In this document: positions 40,268-49,863 of the stretch, one piece after another
Numbering within the stretch: the first letter of the stretch is position 1
Layout: each line of letters begins with the position of its first letter
DNA from: Pokkaliibacter plantistimulans
GTDB taxonomy: Bacteria > Pseudomonadota > Gammaproteobacteria > Pseudomonadales > Balneatricaceae
Length of the DNA stretch: 64,000 nucleotides
Assembly: GCF_046844695.1 (NCBI RefSeq)
Contig: NZ_CP177354.1
Span: forward strand, 62,001 to 126,000
Reading direction: 5' to 3'
Notes under the pieces: generated by a model
The model's database searches: none
What the model saw: the letters and a program-made list of their open reading frames with translations, nothing else
What the model was told of the DNA's origin: nothing
Translations under genes and position numbers: made by a program

Positions 40268-43200
40268 TTGCACACCACTGACAACTTCCCCTCTCTGCAG
40301 GCCTGCATAGAGCATCAACTGACACAACAGCAACCGGCCAGCCAATCCCGCGTCCTTCTCAGCCTGAATATCGCTCTGGTCGCCGTCGGCATGCTCCTGC
40401 TGTACCTGCTGCACAGCCCGCTGCCGCCGGTAACGCGCCTGTTTTCAGCCAGCCTTATTGTAATGTCACCGCTGCTGCCACGCCGCTGGTTTGTGCTGGC
40501 CCTGACGTTATTGCTGGTCAGCGTGCTGCTGCCGCAGACCAGTATTGAGGCGTTCAACGCGACCGTAATGCTGACCATTCTGCTAGGCGTCAGCCGCTAT
40601 CTGCACGGGCTGCTGCAGCAACGCTATATGGCCAGCCAGCTTGATGACTGGCGCAACCATGGCCAGCCCCTGCTGCAGACACTGATGCAGTCCCATCGCG
40701 GTGACGTCAAACTACTGGATGAAGAAGGACGGCTGCATTTTGTCGACACCGTCAGTCTGCAACGGCTGGGCGCCAGTCATCAACAGGAGGTACTGGGGCG
40801 CCCCTGGTGGTCATTCTGGCCAGACAGCTGGCAGGCTACTATTCAGCAGTATCTGCAGCAGGCCGGCCCGACGCCGACCCGTATCCAGGCTCAGCGCAGC
40901 GATGCACAGGGTGTGATGCAACAGTGGCATGGCTGGATCATGCGCCTCCGCTTCAGCCACCGTCACTGGTATCTGGTGGTCACCGACAAACTGGCGCCAC
41001 TGGCCTGTGATCATCTGGACAACCCGCCCTGCCTGGCATTTGACGAATTGCAGGAAGGCATTCTGCTACTTGGCGCTGACGGCACGGTGGTACGCAGCAA
41101 TGCGGCGGCCAATGCCCTGTTCGCTCAGCCTGCAGCACTGACGCAATACAGTCTGTGGCAGCTGCTGCCCGATCTGCTTGCTCATCCGGAGTACAGTACC
41201 CTGCTGCATTGCCTGCAGCAGGGGCAGGGCAATTGCCAGCTGCAGCTGAACAGCCAGCAGGCCAGACTGCAGCTGCGTCTCTGTACCGACGGCCCACACC
41301 GCCGCCTGTATCTGCTGCCATGGAATGACAGCCAGGCCCTGCAGCAGCAACTGCAGTGCAGCGAGCAGCGTCTGTCACGGCTGGAACAGGCCTGTCGGGC
41401 CGGGACCTGGCAGCTGGATGCTCAGGGCCTGCTTACCCTGTCGGCCCATGCCGTCCAGCTGCTTGGTTGTCGCCAGCAGCAGGGCGACGTCAAGCAGATG
41501 CTGGCAGCGGTCGCCGAAGCCGACCGCCTGCCGCTGCTCAGCACCCTGCGCGATGCGCTTAACGGCCAGACAGGGCAGTTTGACTGCCGCTTCCGCCTGC
41601 AACGCCAGCAGGGCGAAGACGTCGTCATTATCCTGCGCGGCTGGAGCAACAAAAGCACCAACCAGCGCTGTGTCGAAGGCACATTGCACTGTGCCACCCC
41701 TACAGCGGTCACTCCGCAGCCTCCCTCTCAGCTGGCACAGCAGATTCTGGAGGTGCTGGATGAACAGCTCTGCCTGCTCGACTGCCGCGGCAATGTGGTC
41801 CTCACCAACAACCGCTGGGACGAAACCTCCCTGCTCTTCCCCACCACCAGCCACTGGCAGGGGCTCAATCTCCTCACCCTTTGCGAACAGGCGGGTAACG
41901 AAGGTGACAAAGCAACACGTGATCTGGCCGCCGGTATGCGTGCCGTCATGTCGGGGCGTATCCCTTATTACCTGCACAAGCAGCAGTCACAGCTCAACGG
42001 CAACAGCTACTGGCACTGGGCCAAGGTCACAGCGCTGACATGGCAGCAGGAGCGTTACCTGCTGCTGGCGCTGGAAGACTTTACCGAGCTGCAGACCATT
42101 CTCGACGCCCATCAGAAAAGTGAATGGCGCTTCCGTCAGGTGGTGGAGAAAGTCGCCCGCGCATTCTGGATTTTCGATGTCGACAGCCAGCGTTTCGACT
42201 ACTACAGCCCGGCCTTCCAGCAACTGATGGGCATCCACCAGCATCATCCGGAAGCCCATACCAAGGTCTGGAACCAATGGCTGCATCCGCAGGACAAAGC
42301 CTACGTGATGCAGCAGCTACAGCAGCTGTTCAGCGGTCAGGCACAGGGCGACAACCCGCAGGAAGTGGTACTGGAGTACCGCCTGCTGACGGCCGAACAG
42401 GAAGTGCGCTGGCTGCATGCCCGCCATTATCTGGTGGAAAAGGACAGAGGTCAGGATGCCGCACCGCTGGAAGAGCACAGCAGCGGCCTGCAGGTCGTCG
42501 CCGTGATCGAGGACATCACCGAAAGCCGGCGCCAGCAGGAAAGTGTGCGCAAACTGTCGTACTTCGACCATCTGACCGGCCTCAGTAACCGCACCAGCTT
42601 CCACAGCCAGTTGCAGCAGTATGTCAGCCAGCAGCAACAGCCTTTCTACCTGTTCCAGCTCGGCCTCGACCGGTTCAAGAAAATTAACGACAGCCTCGGC
42701 CACGAATGCGGTGATCAGCTGCTGTATCAGCTGGCCCAGCGGCTGCAGCTGACCCTGGGCAAGGATGCGCCACTGGCGCGACTGGGGGGCGATGAGTTCG
42801 CCTTTATCCTGCGCCCGGAACAGGTCGGCAACGATCTCAGCCTCTATGCCAGCACCCTGCTCAACTATGTCAGCACCCCCTGCACCATCGACGGCAACGA
42901 GGTGTTCATCACGGCCAGTCTGGGCGTGGTGTACTTCCCTGATGACGGCAGCAGTTCCACCCAGCTGCTCAGCAATGTCGATCTGGCCATGCAGCTGGCC
43001 AAGGAACAGGGCAACGGCCGTCTGTTCCGTTATGAATCGGCGCTGGACAACAAGGCCCAGCTGCTGGCCAGTATCCGCTTACAGGGCGAGCTGCGCCGGG
43101 CCCTGCGTCTGCGCGAGTTCACCCTGTTCTATCAGCCCAAGCAGGTGCTGGAAAACGGTGAGATCAGTGGTGTAGAAGCGCTGTTGCGCTGGCAGCACCC

Positions 43201-43861
43201 GGAACGCGGACTGGTGTCGCCCGCCGACTTTATACCCTTGCTGGAAGACAGCGGTCTGATCGTACAGGTGGGTTACTGGGCGCTGGAACAGGCCTGTCAG
43301 GATCTGGCCAAGATCGGTGCCGAACAGCACGGCGCGCTGACCGTGGCGGTCAACGTCTCCAGCCGACAGCTGCAGGATGAAGAGTTCGTCGGCTATATCG
43401 ACCGGCTGCTGCAGCGCTATCCGCACGCACAGGGGCGGCTGGAGATCGAGATCACCGAGTCGGTCATGATGCGCCAGCCCATGGAAAACATTGCCGCCCT
43501 GCAGGCATTGCAACTGAAAGGGGTCAGTATCGCGCTGGATGACTTTGGCACCGGTTACTCCAGCCTCAGTTACCTCAAACAGCTGCCGGTCTCCACCCTG
43601 AAGATTGACCGTGGTTTTATTACCGATGTGCACGAGCAGGCCGACAGCCGCAAGATTGTCCGCGCCATCGTGCAGATGGGCCATGCCATGGAGCTGTCCA
43701 TTGTGGCCGAAGGGGTGGAAGTCAACGAACAGGCACGCATTCTGCGCCATCTGGGCTGTGATCAGATTCAGGGATTCGGACTGGCACGGCCGATGCCGCT
43801 GCTAAGCCTGACCCAGTGGCTGGACAACTATCAGCCGGTAGCAGTCAGCCCCGACCTGTAG
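40268..43861 (+). CDS. Large PAS-GGDEF-EAL protein for cyclic di-GMP turnover
   Basis: A 1197-residue protein. Two to four hydrophobic segments at about 33-100 anchor it to the membrane. A long central region (about 100-620) has PAS-like modules, then a better PAS/PAC at about 620-745 (EWRFRQVVEKVARAFWIFD and VIEDITESRRQQESVRKLSYFDHLTGL). The GGDEF domain has its motif intact at about 840 (ARLGGDEFAF), and the EAL domain at about 970 (VEALLRWQHPE), with DDFGTGYSSL and ITESVMM also intact. Both diguanylate cyclase and phosphodiesterase activities are therefore possible. The start is a TTG with GGAG seven bases upstream; no better ATG precedes the first membrane segment. It is divergent from the kinase/regulator pair. 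Confidence 0.93.
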   Translation: MHTTDNFPSLQACIEHQLTQQQPASQSRVLLSLNIALVAVGMLLLYLLHSPLPPVTRLFSASLIVMSPLLPRRWFVLALTLLLVSVLLPQTSIEAFNATVMLTILLGVSRYLHGLLQQRYMASQLDDWRNHGQPLLQTLMQSHRGDVKLLDEEGRLHFVDTVSLQRLGASHQQEVLGRPWWSFWPDSWQATIQQYLQQAGPTPTRIQAQRSDAQGVMQQWHGWIMRLRFSHRHWYLVVTDKLAPLACDHLDNPPCLAFDELQEGILLLGADGTVVRSNAAANALFAQPAALTQYSLWQLLPDLLAHPEYSTLLHCLQQGQGNCQLQLNSQQARLQLRLCTDGPHRRLYLLPWNDSQALQQQLQCSEQRLSRLEQACRAGTWQLDAQGLLTLSAHAVQLLGCRQQQGDVKQMLAAVAEADRLPLLSTLRDALNGQTGQFDCRFRLQRQQGEDVVIILRGWSNKSTNQRCVEGTLHCATPTAVTPQPPSQLAQQILEVLDEQLCLLDCRGNVVLTNNRWDETSLLFPTTSHWQGLNLLTLCEQAGNEGDKATRDLAAGMRAVMSGRIPYYLHKQQSQLNGNSYWHWAKVTALTWQQERYLLLALEDFTELQTILDAHQKSEWRFRQVVEKVARAFWIFDVDSQRFDYYSPAFQQLMGIHQHHPEAHTKVWNQWLHPQDKAYVMQQLQQLFSGQAQGDNPQEVVLEYRLLTAEQEVRWLHARHYLVEKDRGQDAAPLEEHSSGLQVVAVIEDITESRRQQESVRKLSYFDHLTGLSNRTSFHSQLQQYVSQQQQPFYLFQLGLDRFKKINDSLGHECGDQLLYQLAQRLQLTLGKDAPLARLGGDEFAFILRPEQVGNDLSLYASTLLNYVSTPCTIDGNEVFITASLGVVYFPDDGSSSTQLLSNVDLAMQLAKEQGNGRLFRYESALDNKAQLLASIRLQGELRRALRLREFTLFYQPKQVLENGEISGVEALLRWQHPERGLVSPADFIPLLEDSGLIVQVGYWALEQACQDLAKIGAEQHGALTVAVNVSSRQLQDEEFVGYIDRLLQRYPHAQGRLEIEITESVMMRQPMENIAALQALQLKGVSIALDDFGTGYSSLSYLKQLPVSTLKIDRGFITDVHEQADSRKIVRAIVQMGHAMELSIVAEGVEVNEQARILRHLGCDQIQGFGLARPMPLLSLTQWLDNYQPVAVSPDL

Positions 43862-43864
43862 TGA

Positions 43865-43904
43865 AAAAGCCACTGCATCGTGCGGGGAAGGTGCGATGCA
43901 GTGG
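43865..43904 (-). terminator. Intrinsic terminator of the PAS chemoreceptor gene
   Basis: CCACTGCATCG (43870-43880) and CGATGCAGTGG (43894-43904) form an 11-bp stem with a 13-base loop. On the minus strand it is followed by CTTTTTC, so it ends the chemoreceptor transcript; the convergent GGDEF-EAL gene stops at its edge. Confidence 0.82.
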
Positions 43905-43929
43905 TCACACATCCTACTGAAAAGCCTTA

Positions 43930-45522
43930 CTAACCGTGCTGGCTGGACTTCAGCCAGAACTGCTGGGCCAGCTGATGCAGCGCACTGCTCAGCCCAGCCA
44001 CATAGTTGGCATTGCAGCGATTACTCTCGCTGCTGCTGACATTACTGTCGGCCGCGGCACGCATGTTCAGAATGCTGCGGTTAATATCCTCACTGACAAT
44101 GCCCTGCTGCTCGACAGCGGTGGCGATCTGCAGATTCATGGCGGAAATCTCGCTCATGCCCTGCCCGATACTCGACAACGCCGCCGCTGCTTCCTGCGCC
44201 ATGCTGACGGACGCACTGGCCTGCTCACCACTGCGACTCATGGCCAGCACTGCCTGCTGTGCCCCCTGCTGCAGTGAGCCGATCATCTGCTGAATTTCTT
44301 CGGTCGATTGCTGGGTACGGTAGGCCAGGGCACGCACTTCATCGGCTACCACCGAGAAACCACGGCCATGCTCACCGGCCCGCGCGGCTTCAATAGCAGC
44401 ATTCAGCGCCAGCAGATTGGTCTGCTCAGCAATGCCACGGATCACTTCCAGCACTCTGGAGATCTGCTGGCTATGGCTATCCAGTTCCTGCACCACACCG
44501 GCGGCCCGTGCAATCTCGCCACACAGCGAGCCGATGGCTTCGCTGGTGGTACTGACCAGTTGCTGGCCACGGCGGGTATCCACATCAATCTGACTGGCCG
44601 CCACCGAAGCGCTCTGGGCATTGCCTGCCACCTGCTGAATGCTGACTGACATCTCCGTGACGGCAGTGGCGACCTGATCCGCTTCGCCCTGCTGGCTTAG
44701 AGTCACGGTTTTGCAGTGATCAATCTGCTCCACCAGACTGTCGGTGCAGCCCCCCAGCCGCTGCGCGGCATCACCAATGCGACCGATCACGCCACCGGTC
44801 TCGGCCTGCAACATGCGCATGGCAAACTCGATGCTGCCCCATTCATCGGCGCGGCCAGTGTAGAGCAGCTGGCTCAGCGGGTTGTCAGCCACCTTGCGGG
44901 CACGCTGCAGCAGGGTGGTCAGTGGTGCCAGCTGCCACAGCACGACGCCGCTCACCAGCAGCGCCAGCGTCACGGCCAGTGCCAGACTGCCGGGCAGCGC
45001 CGTATGCAGCCAGCCGACCGCGGCACCGGCCGCTGCCAGTAACAGCACCCAGATCAGCAGACAGAGACGTGTTGCGACCCCAAGCCTGGGCAACCGCCAG
45101 ACCAGCGGTGTATGCCCGGCACGCAGCCGGGCATACAGGGCTTCGGCCTGATCGACCTGATGGTTGCTGGGTCGGGTCCGCACCGACTGATACTCGGTGA
45201 TCTTGCCGTCACGGGTGATAGGTGTGACATAGGCACTGACCCAGTAGTGGTCGCCGTTCTTACAGCGGTTCTTGACCAGCCCCATCCACGAATTGCCTGC
45301 CTGCAGCGTCGCCCACATATGCCTGAAGGCCGCCGGGGGCATGTCCGGGTGACGCACCATATTGTGCGGCTGCCCCAGCAGCTCCTCCTCAGTGAAACCA
45401 CTAATGGCGATGAAGTCCTGATTGACGTAGGTGATACGGCTCTGACTGTCGGTAGTCGACAGGATATTGGCGTTGGCCGGCAGCTCCAGCTGACGGCCAG
45501 TGACTGGCTGGTTGTTACGCAT
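43930..45522 (-). CDS. PAS-domain methyl-accepting chemotaxis protein (Aer-like), copy 1
   Basis: A 530-residue receptor. An N-terminal PAS at about 15-125 contains FTEEELLGQPHNMVRHPDMPP and GLVKNRCKNGDHYWV, the Aer/PAS-MCP signature. One or two membrane segments with hardly any periplasmic loop follow (about 150-205), and then a HAMP-like linker and signalling domain; the tip is EQTNLLALNAAIEAARAGEHG. Such receptors sense redox or energy state from inside. The ribosome site is weak (GGGG). It lies between the GGDEF-EAL gene and xylR, with a paralogue at 54209-55768 on the other side of the xylose cluster. Confidence 0.93.
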   Translation of the reverse strand: MRNNQPVTGRQLELPANANILSTTDSQSRITYVNQDFIAISGFTEEELLGQPHNMVRHPDMPPAAFRHMWATLQAGNSWMGLVKNRCKNGDHYWVSAYVTPITRDGKITEYQSVRTRPSNHQVDQAEALYARLRAGHTPLVWRLPRLGVATRLCLLIWVLLLAAAGAAVGWLHTALPGSLALAVTLALLVSGVVLWQLAPLTTLLQRARKVADNPLSQLLYTGRADEWGSIEFAMRMLQAETGGVIGRIGDAAQRLGGCTDSLVEQIDHCKTVTLSQQGEADQVATAVTEMSVSIQQVAGNAQSASVAASQIDVDTRRGQQLVSTTSEAIGSLCGEIARAAGVVQELDSHSQQISRVLEVIRGIAEQTNLLALNAAIEAARAGEHGRGFSVVADEVRALAYRTQQSTEEIQQMIGSLQQGAQQAVLAMSRSGEQASASVSMAQEAAAALSSIGQGMSEISAMNLQIATAVEQQGIVSEDINRSILNMRAAADSNVSSSESNRCNANYVAGLSSALHQLAQQFWLKSSQHG

Positions 45523-45752
45523 GGTGATGACCCCGTTCGCTCATTCTTCGCTGGTCAGCACGGCTTACGGCCCGCTGATCAGACAAGTCACAATATGACT
45601 TTCGTGACTATGAATTATAAAGAATGGATAAAAAGGGTGGTGCCAGCACCAGACTATATGCTGACACCCTAATATGAGCTGAAATTCGACACACCAGAGG
45701 ACATACGGGCTGCGACTGACTGACTACTCACTATTCAACCAAAGTAGAAGCA

Positions 45753-46958
45753 CTACTCCACCACCGGCCGGTGCAGGGTACGGTAATCCCGTGGGGTCGA
45801 TTCCAGATGCTTGCGGAACACCGAGTAGAGGTAGTGAATCGAGGGGTAACCACACAGACCGGCGATTTCGGCAATCGGCAGGTCCGTCGCCGCCAGCAGA
45901 TGCTGCGCCTGATGCAGTTTGGCAAAGTGAATCTCGTTGTGTACCGACTGGCCACGCTCATCGCGGAAGCGTTTCTCCAGATTGGAGCGGGACACACCGA
46001 CGTAATCCAGCACCTGCTCCACCTTGATCCCTTTGCAGGCATTAAGACGGATATAGTGCATGGCCTGAATCACATAAGGGTCTTTCAGCGCCTTGAAATC
46101 CGTCGACTGACGCTCGAAGACGGCAGTGGGCGCGATCAGTTTGCGCACCCTGCCGGGGTGGCGGCCACGCAGGGCACCGTGCAGCAGCTTGGCCGCCTGA
46201 TAACCCATGGCCCTGCAGCCCTGTCCCACCGAACTGAGCGGCACCCGGGTGAGATAGCGGGTCAGGTCTTCGTTGTCGATACCCACCACCGCCAGCCGGT
46301 CAGGCACCAGAATATTCAGATGCTCGCACACCTGCAGAATATGCCGGGCGCGGGCATCGGTGACGGCGATGATGCCGACCGGTGCCGGCAGCTGCTGCAA
46401 CCAGTCGGCCAGACGGTTCATGTCGTACTGCCAGGTTTCCGGGTTGGTTTCCTGCCCCCGATAGACCGCGCCCTGATAGCCATCACTGGCCAGTACATGC
46501 ACAAAGGCCCGCTCTCGCTCATGAGCCCAGCGCTTCCATGAGTTCTCCGGCAGGCCATAAAAGGCAAAATGTTCCAGCCCTTTGCTCTTGAGGTGCTGGT
46601 AAGCCATCTGCACCAGAGCATAGTTGTCGGTCGCCACATAGGGCACCTCCGGATAATCGGCATCGTCCATGTAGGAGCCACCGACGCCGATCACCGGCAC
46701 ATGCAAATCCGCCAGCGCAGCAGCAATGGCCGGGTCGTCGAAATCGGCGATGATGCCATCGCCCATCCACTCCCGTACATGCTGGATGCGACAGAGAAAG
46801 TCCTCTTCCAGAAAGATGTCCCAGTCACACTGGGAGGCCTGCAGGTATTCACCGATTCCCTGAATGACCTGCCGGTCATAGACCTTGTTGGCATTGAACA
46901 GCAGGGTGATGCGGTACTTCTTCTCGAACATGCGCCGATCAATCTTGTTGTTATTCAT
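45753..46958 (-). CDS. xylR: Xylose operon regulator XylR
   Basis: A 401-residue AraC-family activator with a LacI/PBP-like xylose-binding domain (about 12-290) and a C-terminal double HTH (about 300-395, with QVLDYVGVSRSNLEKRFRDE and IAEIAGLCGYPSIHYLYSVFRK). It closely follows E. coli XylR, for example RITLLFNANKVYDRQV, ATDNYALVQMA and IIAVTDARARHILQVCEHLN. E. coli XylR starts at the methionine equivalent to residue 10 here (MFEKKYRITLL), so the true start may be 46931. It lies 99 bp downstream of xylH on the same strand and probably activates both xyl units. Confidence 0.95.
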   Translation of the reverse strand: MNNNKIDRRMFEKKYRITLLFNANKVYDRQVIQGIGEYLQASQCDWDIFLEEDFLCRIQHVREWMGDGIIADFDDPAIAAALADLHVPVIGVGGSYMDDADYPEVPYVATDNYALVQMAYQHLKSKGLEHFAFYGLPENSWKRWAHERERAFVHVLASDGYQGAVYRGQETNPETWQYDMNRLADWLQQLPAPVGIIAVTDARARHILQVCEHLNILVPDRLAVVGIDNEDLTRYLTRVPLSSVGQGCRAMGYQAAKLLHGALRGRHPGRVRKLIAPTAVFERQSTDFKALKDPYVIQAMHYIRLNACKGIKVEQVLDYVGVSRSNLEKRFRDERGQSVHNEIHFAKLHQAQHLLAATDLPIAEIAGLCGYPSIHYLYSVFRKHLESTPRDYRTLHRPVVE

Positions 46959-47056
46959 GGCCTATAAGGGTAGCAGGCAGGGATTAAAGTGGAAGCGGGC
47001 AGCCAGCGGGCAAGCCGGCCACTCAGCGCAGGGACAACACCGTGTTCAGCACATGC

Positions 47057-48256
47057 TCACGCTCTTCTGCGCGTGGCGCTGTCCATCCAGACCGCCAGCA
47101 GCAGAATGGCGCCCTTGACGATGTACTGCCAGAAGGTCGGAACATCCATCATGCTCATGCCGTTGTCGAGGCTGGACATGATCAGCGCTCCCAGCACCGC
47201 CCGATAGATACTGCCGACACCACCTGCCAGGCTGGTGCCACCAATCACGCAGGCGGCGATGGCATCCAGCTCGGCAAAGTTACCCGCCGAGGGGGATCCG
47301 GCACCAAGGCGCGAGCAGAGAATCAGCGCGGCCACGCCCACCAGCACTCCGTTGAGGGCAAACACCGTCAGCTTGGTACGGGCCACATCGATACCCGACA
47401 GACGACTGGCATCGAGGTTGCCGCCGATGGCGTAGACATGCCGGCCAAACAGGGTCTTGCGGGCCACAAAGCCACCGGCCAGCATCAGCACAATCAGCAG
47501 CAACACCGGCGTGGGTACGCCCCGGTAGCTGTTGAGCAGCAGCACGCCTGCCAGCACCAGTAGCAGCACAGCGCCGACCTGCATCATCTCGCGGCTGATC
47601 GCAGGTGTCGGCAGCTGTAGCTGCTGCCGCAGGCCGCGCTGGTAGCGACGCCAGCCCAGTATCACCAGCGCCGCCACCGCCAGCACCGCGACACTGGCTG
47701 CATCCGGCAGATAACTCTGGCCAATCAGCCCCATGGTGTTGGAGGTGGGTGCCACGGTGGAGCCTTCGGTGATGCCGATAAGAATGCCGCGGAAGGCCAA
47801 CATGCCCGCCAGCGTGACAATAAAGGACGGCACCTTGCGGTAGGCCACCCACCAGCCGTTCCACAGCCCCAGCAGCAAACCTGCCGCCAGCGTCAGCACA
47901 ATGGTGAACGGCAGGGGCCAGCCAAACCAGACATCGAGAATGGCGGCGATGCCTCCCAGCAGGCCCATCATTGAGCCGACCGACAGATCGATTTCAGCAC
48001 TGACGATGACGAACACCATACCGATGGCGAGAATGCCGGTGATGGCCGTCTGACGCAGCAGATTGGAGACATTGCGGGCACTCAGGTAACTGCCATCGGT
48101 GGTGATGCTGAACACCACGGCAATCAGCAGCAGCGCCAGTACCATCACCAGCAGCTGCAGATGGCGCTGCAGCAGGCTCCGCAGTGTGGGTCTCATGGTC
48201 GCTGCCGGCACAGCGGCAGACCCCAGATTCAGGGTGACGTGTGGTTTATCCAGCAT
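47057..48256 (-). CDS. xylH: D-xylose ABC transporter permease XylH
   Basis: A 399-residue permease of the ribose/xylose (CUT2) family with about ten hydrophobic segments. Landmarks are AIGMVFVIVSAEIDLSVGSMMGL and VPSFIVTLAGMLAFRGI near the middle and AACVIGGTSLAGGVGSIYRAVLGALIM in the C-terminal third. I chose the ATG at 48256 because GGAGGAGG precedes it and it overlaps the xylG stop by 11 bases. It pairs with XylG and XylF for high-affinity xylose import. Confidence 0.95.
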   Translation of the reverse strand: MLDKPHVTLNLGSAAVPAATMRPTLRSLLQRHLQLLVMVLALLLIAVVFSITTDGSYLSARNVSNLLRQTAITGILAIGMVFVIVSAEIDLSVGSMMGLLGGIAAILDVWFGWPLPFTIVLTLAAGLLLGLWNGWWVAYRKVPSFIVTLAGMLAFRGILIGITEGSTVAPTSNTMGLIGQSYLPDAASVAVLAVAALVILGWRRYQRGLRQQLQLPTPAISREMMQVGAVLLLVLAGVLLLNSYRGVPTPVLLLIVLMLAGGFVARKTLFGRHVYAIGGNLDASRLSGIDVARTKLTVFALNGVLVGVAALILCSRLGAGSPSAGNFAELDAIAACVIGGTSLAGGVGSIYRAVLGALIMSSLDNGMSMMDVPTFWQYIVKGAILLLAVWMDSATRRRA

Positions 48257-49775
48257 GGCTGGCCTCCTCCTGTCGCAGGGCACAGCCCATGATCGCTTCC
48301 TGGGTCAGCCCGTCATTGGGCAGATCCCCCTTCAACTGACCGTTATGCATGACCAGCACCCGGTCACTGATACCCAGCACCTCGGGCAGTTCCGACGACA
48401 CCATCAGAATGGCGATGCCTTGTCGCGCCAGCTCGTAGATCAGTTTGTAGATTTCATACTTGGCGCCGACGTCGATACCGCGGGTCGGTTCATCGAGAAT
48501 CAGAATGCGTGGATGCAGCATCAGGCAGCGGGCCAGAATGGCCTTCTGCTGGTTACCGCCACTGAGCTGACTGATCGGCAGACTGGCCGCCGCCGTCTTG
48601 ACCCGCAAACGGCGAATGCCGTCATTAATAGCGACGGTTTCGCTGGCCTCACACAGCAGACCGTGGCGGCGCAGGGTGGGCAATGCCGCCAGGGTGATGT
48701 TGTCGCCCACCCCGAGAATCGGCACGATGCCATGGCGCTTGCGGTCTTCCGGCACCATGACAATGCCCTGCGCCAGCGCCTGCCGGTTGTCCCTGAACTG
48801 CAGCGCCTGCCCCCTGAGACGCAGCGGACACTGATAACGCCCTTCATAACTGGCAAACAGGCATTCCATCAGCTCCGTACGGCCAGACCCTACCAGCCCG
48901 GCGATGCCGACAATCTCCCCTTCACGCACGCTGAAGCTGACGTTCTGCACCCGCTGCACACCGGGCCGCTGACGATCCCAGGCGGTGACCGGCCCCACTT
49001 CCAGCACCACGTCACCAATGGCGTGCGGCTCACGGGGGAACAGCTGGCGAATCTCCCGTCCCACCATCAGGGTGACGATATCGTCACTGCTGAGCTGTCG
49101 CGCCTCGCGGGTAGCGATGTGTACGCCATCACGAATCACGCAGATAAGATCCGAGATGGCCTTCACTTCGCTGAGCTTGTGGGAAATGAAGATGCAGCTG
49201 ACGCCCTGTTGCCGCAGCTCACCGATCAGCCCCAGCAGCAGCTGGGCCTCGCGCTCCGTCAGTGGTGCGGTGGGTTCATCGAGAATCAGCAGCCGCGCTT
49301 CCTTACCCAGCGCCTTGGCGATTTCCACCAGCTGCTGCTGCCCGACGCCGAGATCAGCCACCAGCGTGTCGGGGTCGATATCCAGATGGACCCGCTGCAG
49401 CAGCTGGCAGGCCCGCTGATACATACGCGCCTCATTGAGCACACCGTGCTGATGAGGCTCACAGCCCAGAAACAGGTTGTCCTGAATGCTGAGCTGCTTC
49501 ACCAGCGTCAGCTCCTGATGAATCATCACCACGCCCAGCGCTTCCATATCGCGAAGGCCACGGGCGCGGATCCGTTCACCGGCCAGCCAGATTTCTCCTT
49601 CATAGTCGCCACTCGGATAGACGCCACTGAGAATCTTCATCAGGGTCGACTTGCCCGAGCCGTTCTCGCCACAGAGCGACAGCACCTCCCCGGTCTGCAA
49701 CTGCAGATCGATGCCATCCAGCGCCTTCACCTGACCAAAAGTCTTGTTGATACGGCGCATTTCCAGCAAAGCCAT
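48246..49775 (-). CDS. xylG: D-xylose ABC transporter ATP-binding protein XylG
   Basis: A 509-residue tandem ABC ATPase. The first cassette has Walker A GENGSGKST at about 36-44 and LGVGQQQLVEIAKAL signature region; the second has GLVGSGRTELME at about 290-301 and LSGGNQQKAILARCL at about 405-419, followed by LILDEPTRGIDVGAKYEIY. The degenerate second Walker A is normal for CUT2 transporters. AGAGG precedes the ATG. It is the middle gene of xylF-xylG-xylH. Confidence 0.95.
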   Translation of the reverse strand: MALLEMRRINKTFGQVKALDGIDLQLQTGEVLSLCGENGSGKSTLMKILSGVYPSGDYEGEIWLAGERIRARGLRDMEALGVVMIHQELTLVKQLSIQDNLFLGCEPHQHGVLNEARMYQRACQLLQRVHLDIDPDTLVADLGVGQQQLVEIAKALGKEARLLILDEPTAPLTEREAQLLLGLIGELRQQGVSCIFISHKLSEVKAISDLICVIRDGVHIATREARQLSSDDIVTLMVGREIRQLFPREPHAIGDVVLEVGPVTAWDRQRPGVQRVQNVSFSVREGEIVGIAGLVGSGRTELMECLFASYEGRYQCPLRLRGQALQFRDNRQALAQGIVMVPEDRKRHGIVPILGVGDNITLAALPTLRRHGLLCEASETVAINDGIRRLRVKTAAASLPISQLSGGNQQKAILARCLMLHPRILILDEPTRGIDVGAKYEIYKLIYELARQGIAILMVSSELPEVLGISDRVLVMHNGQLKGDLPNDGLTQEAIMGCALRQEEASHAG

Positions 49776-49863
49776 AGCACACCTCTTTTACCCAGCCGGT
49801 TGGATGTCATGGAACGCAGACCAACCCTTAAAGGGCGGTCTGTCTGTTACCTCAAAGCGCGGA

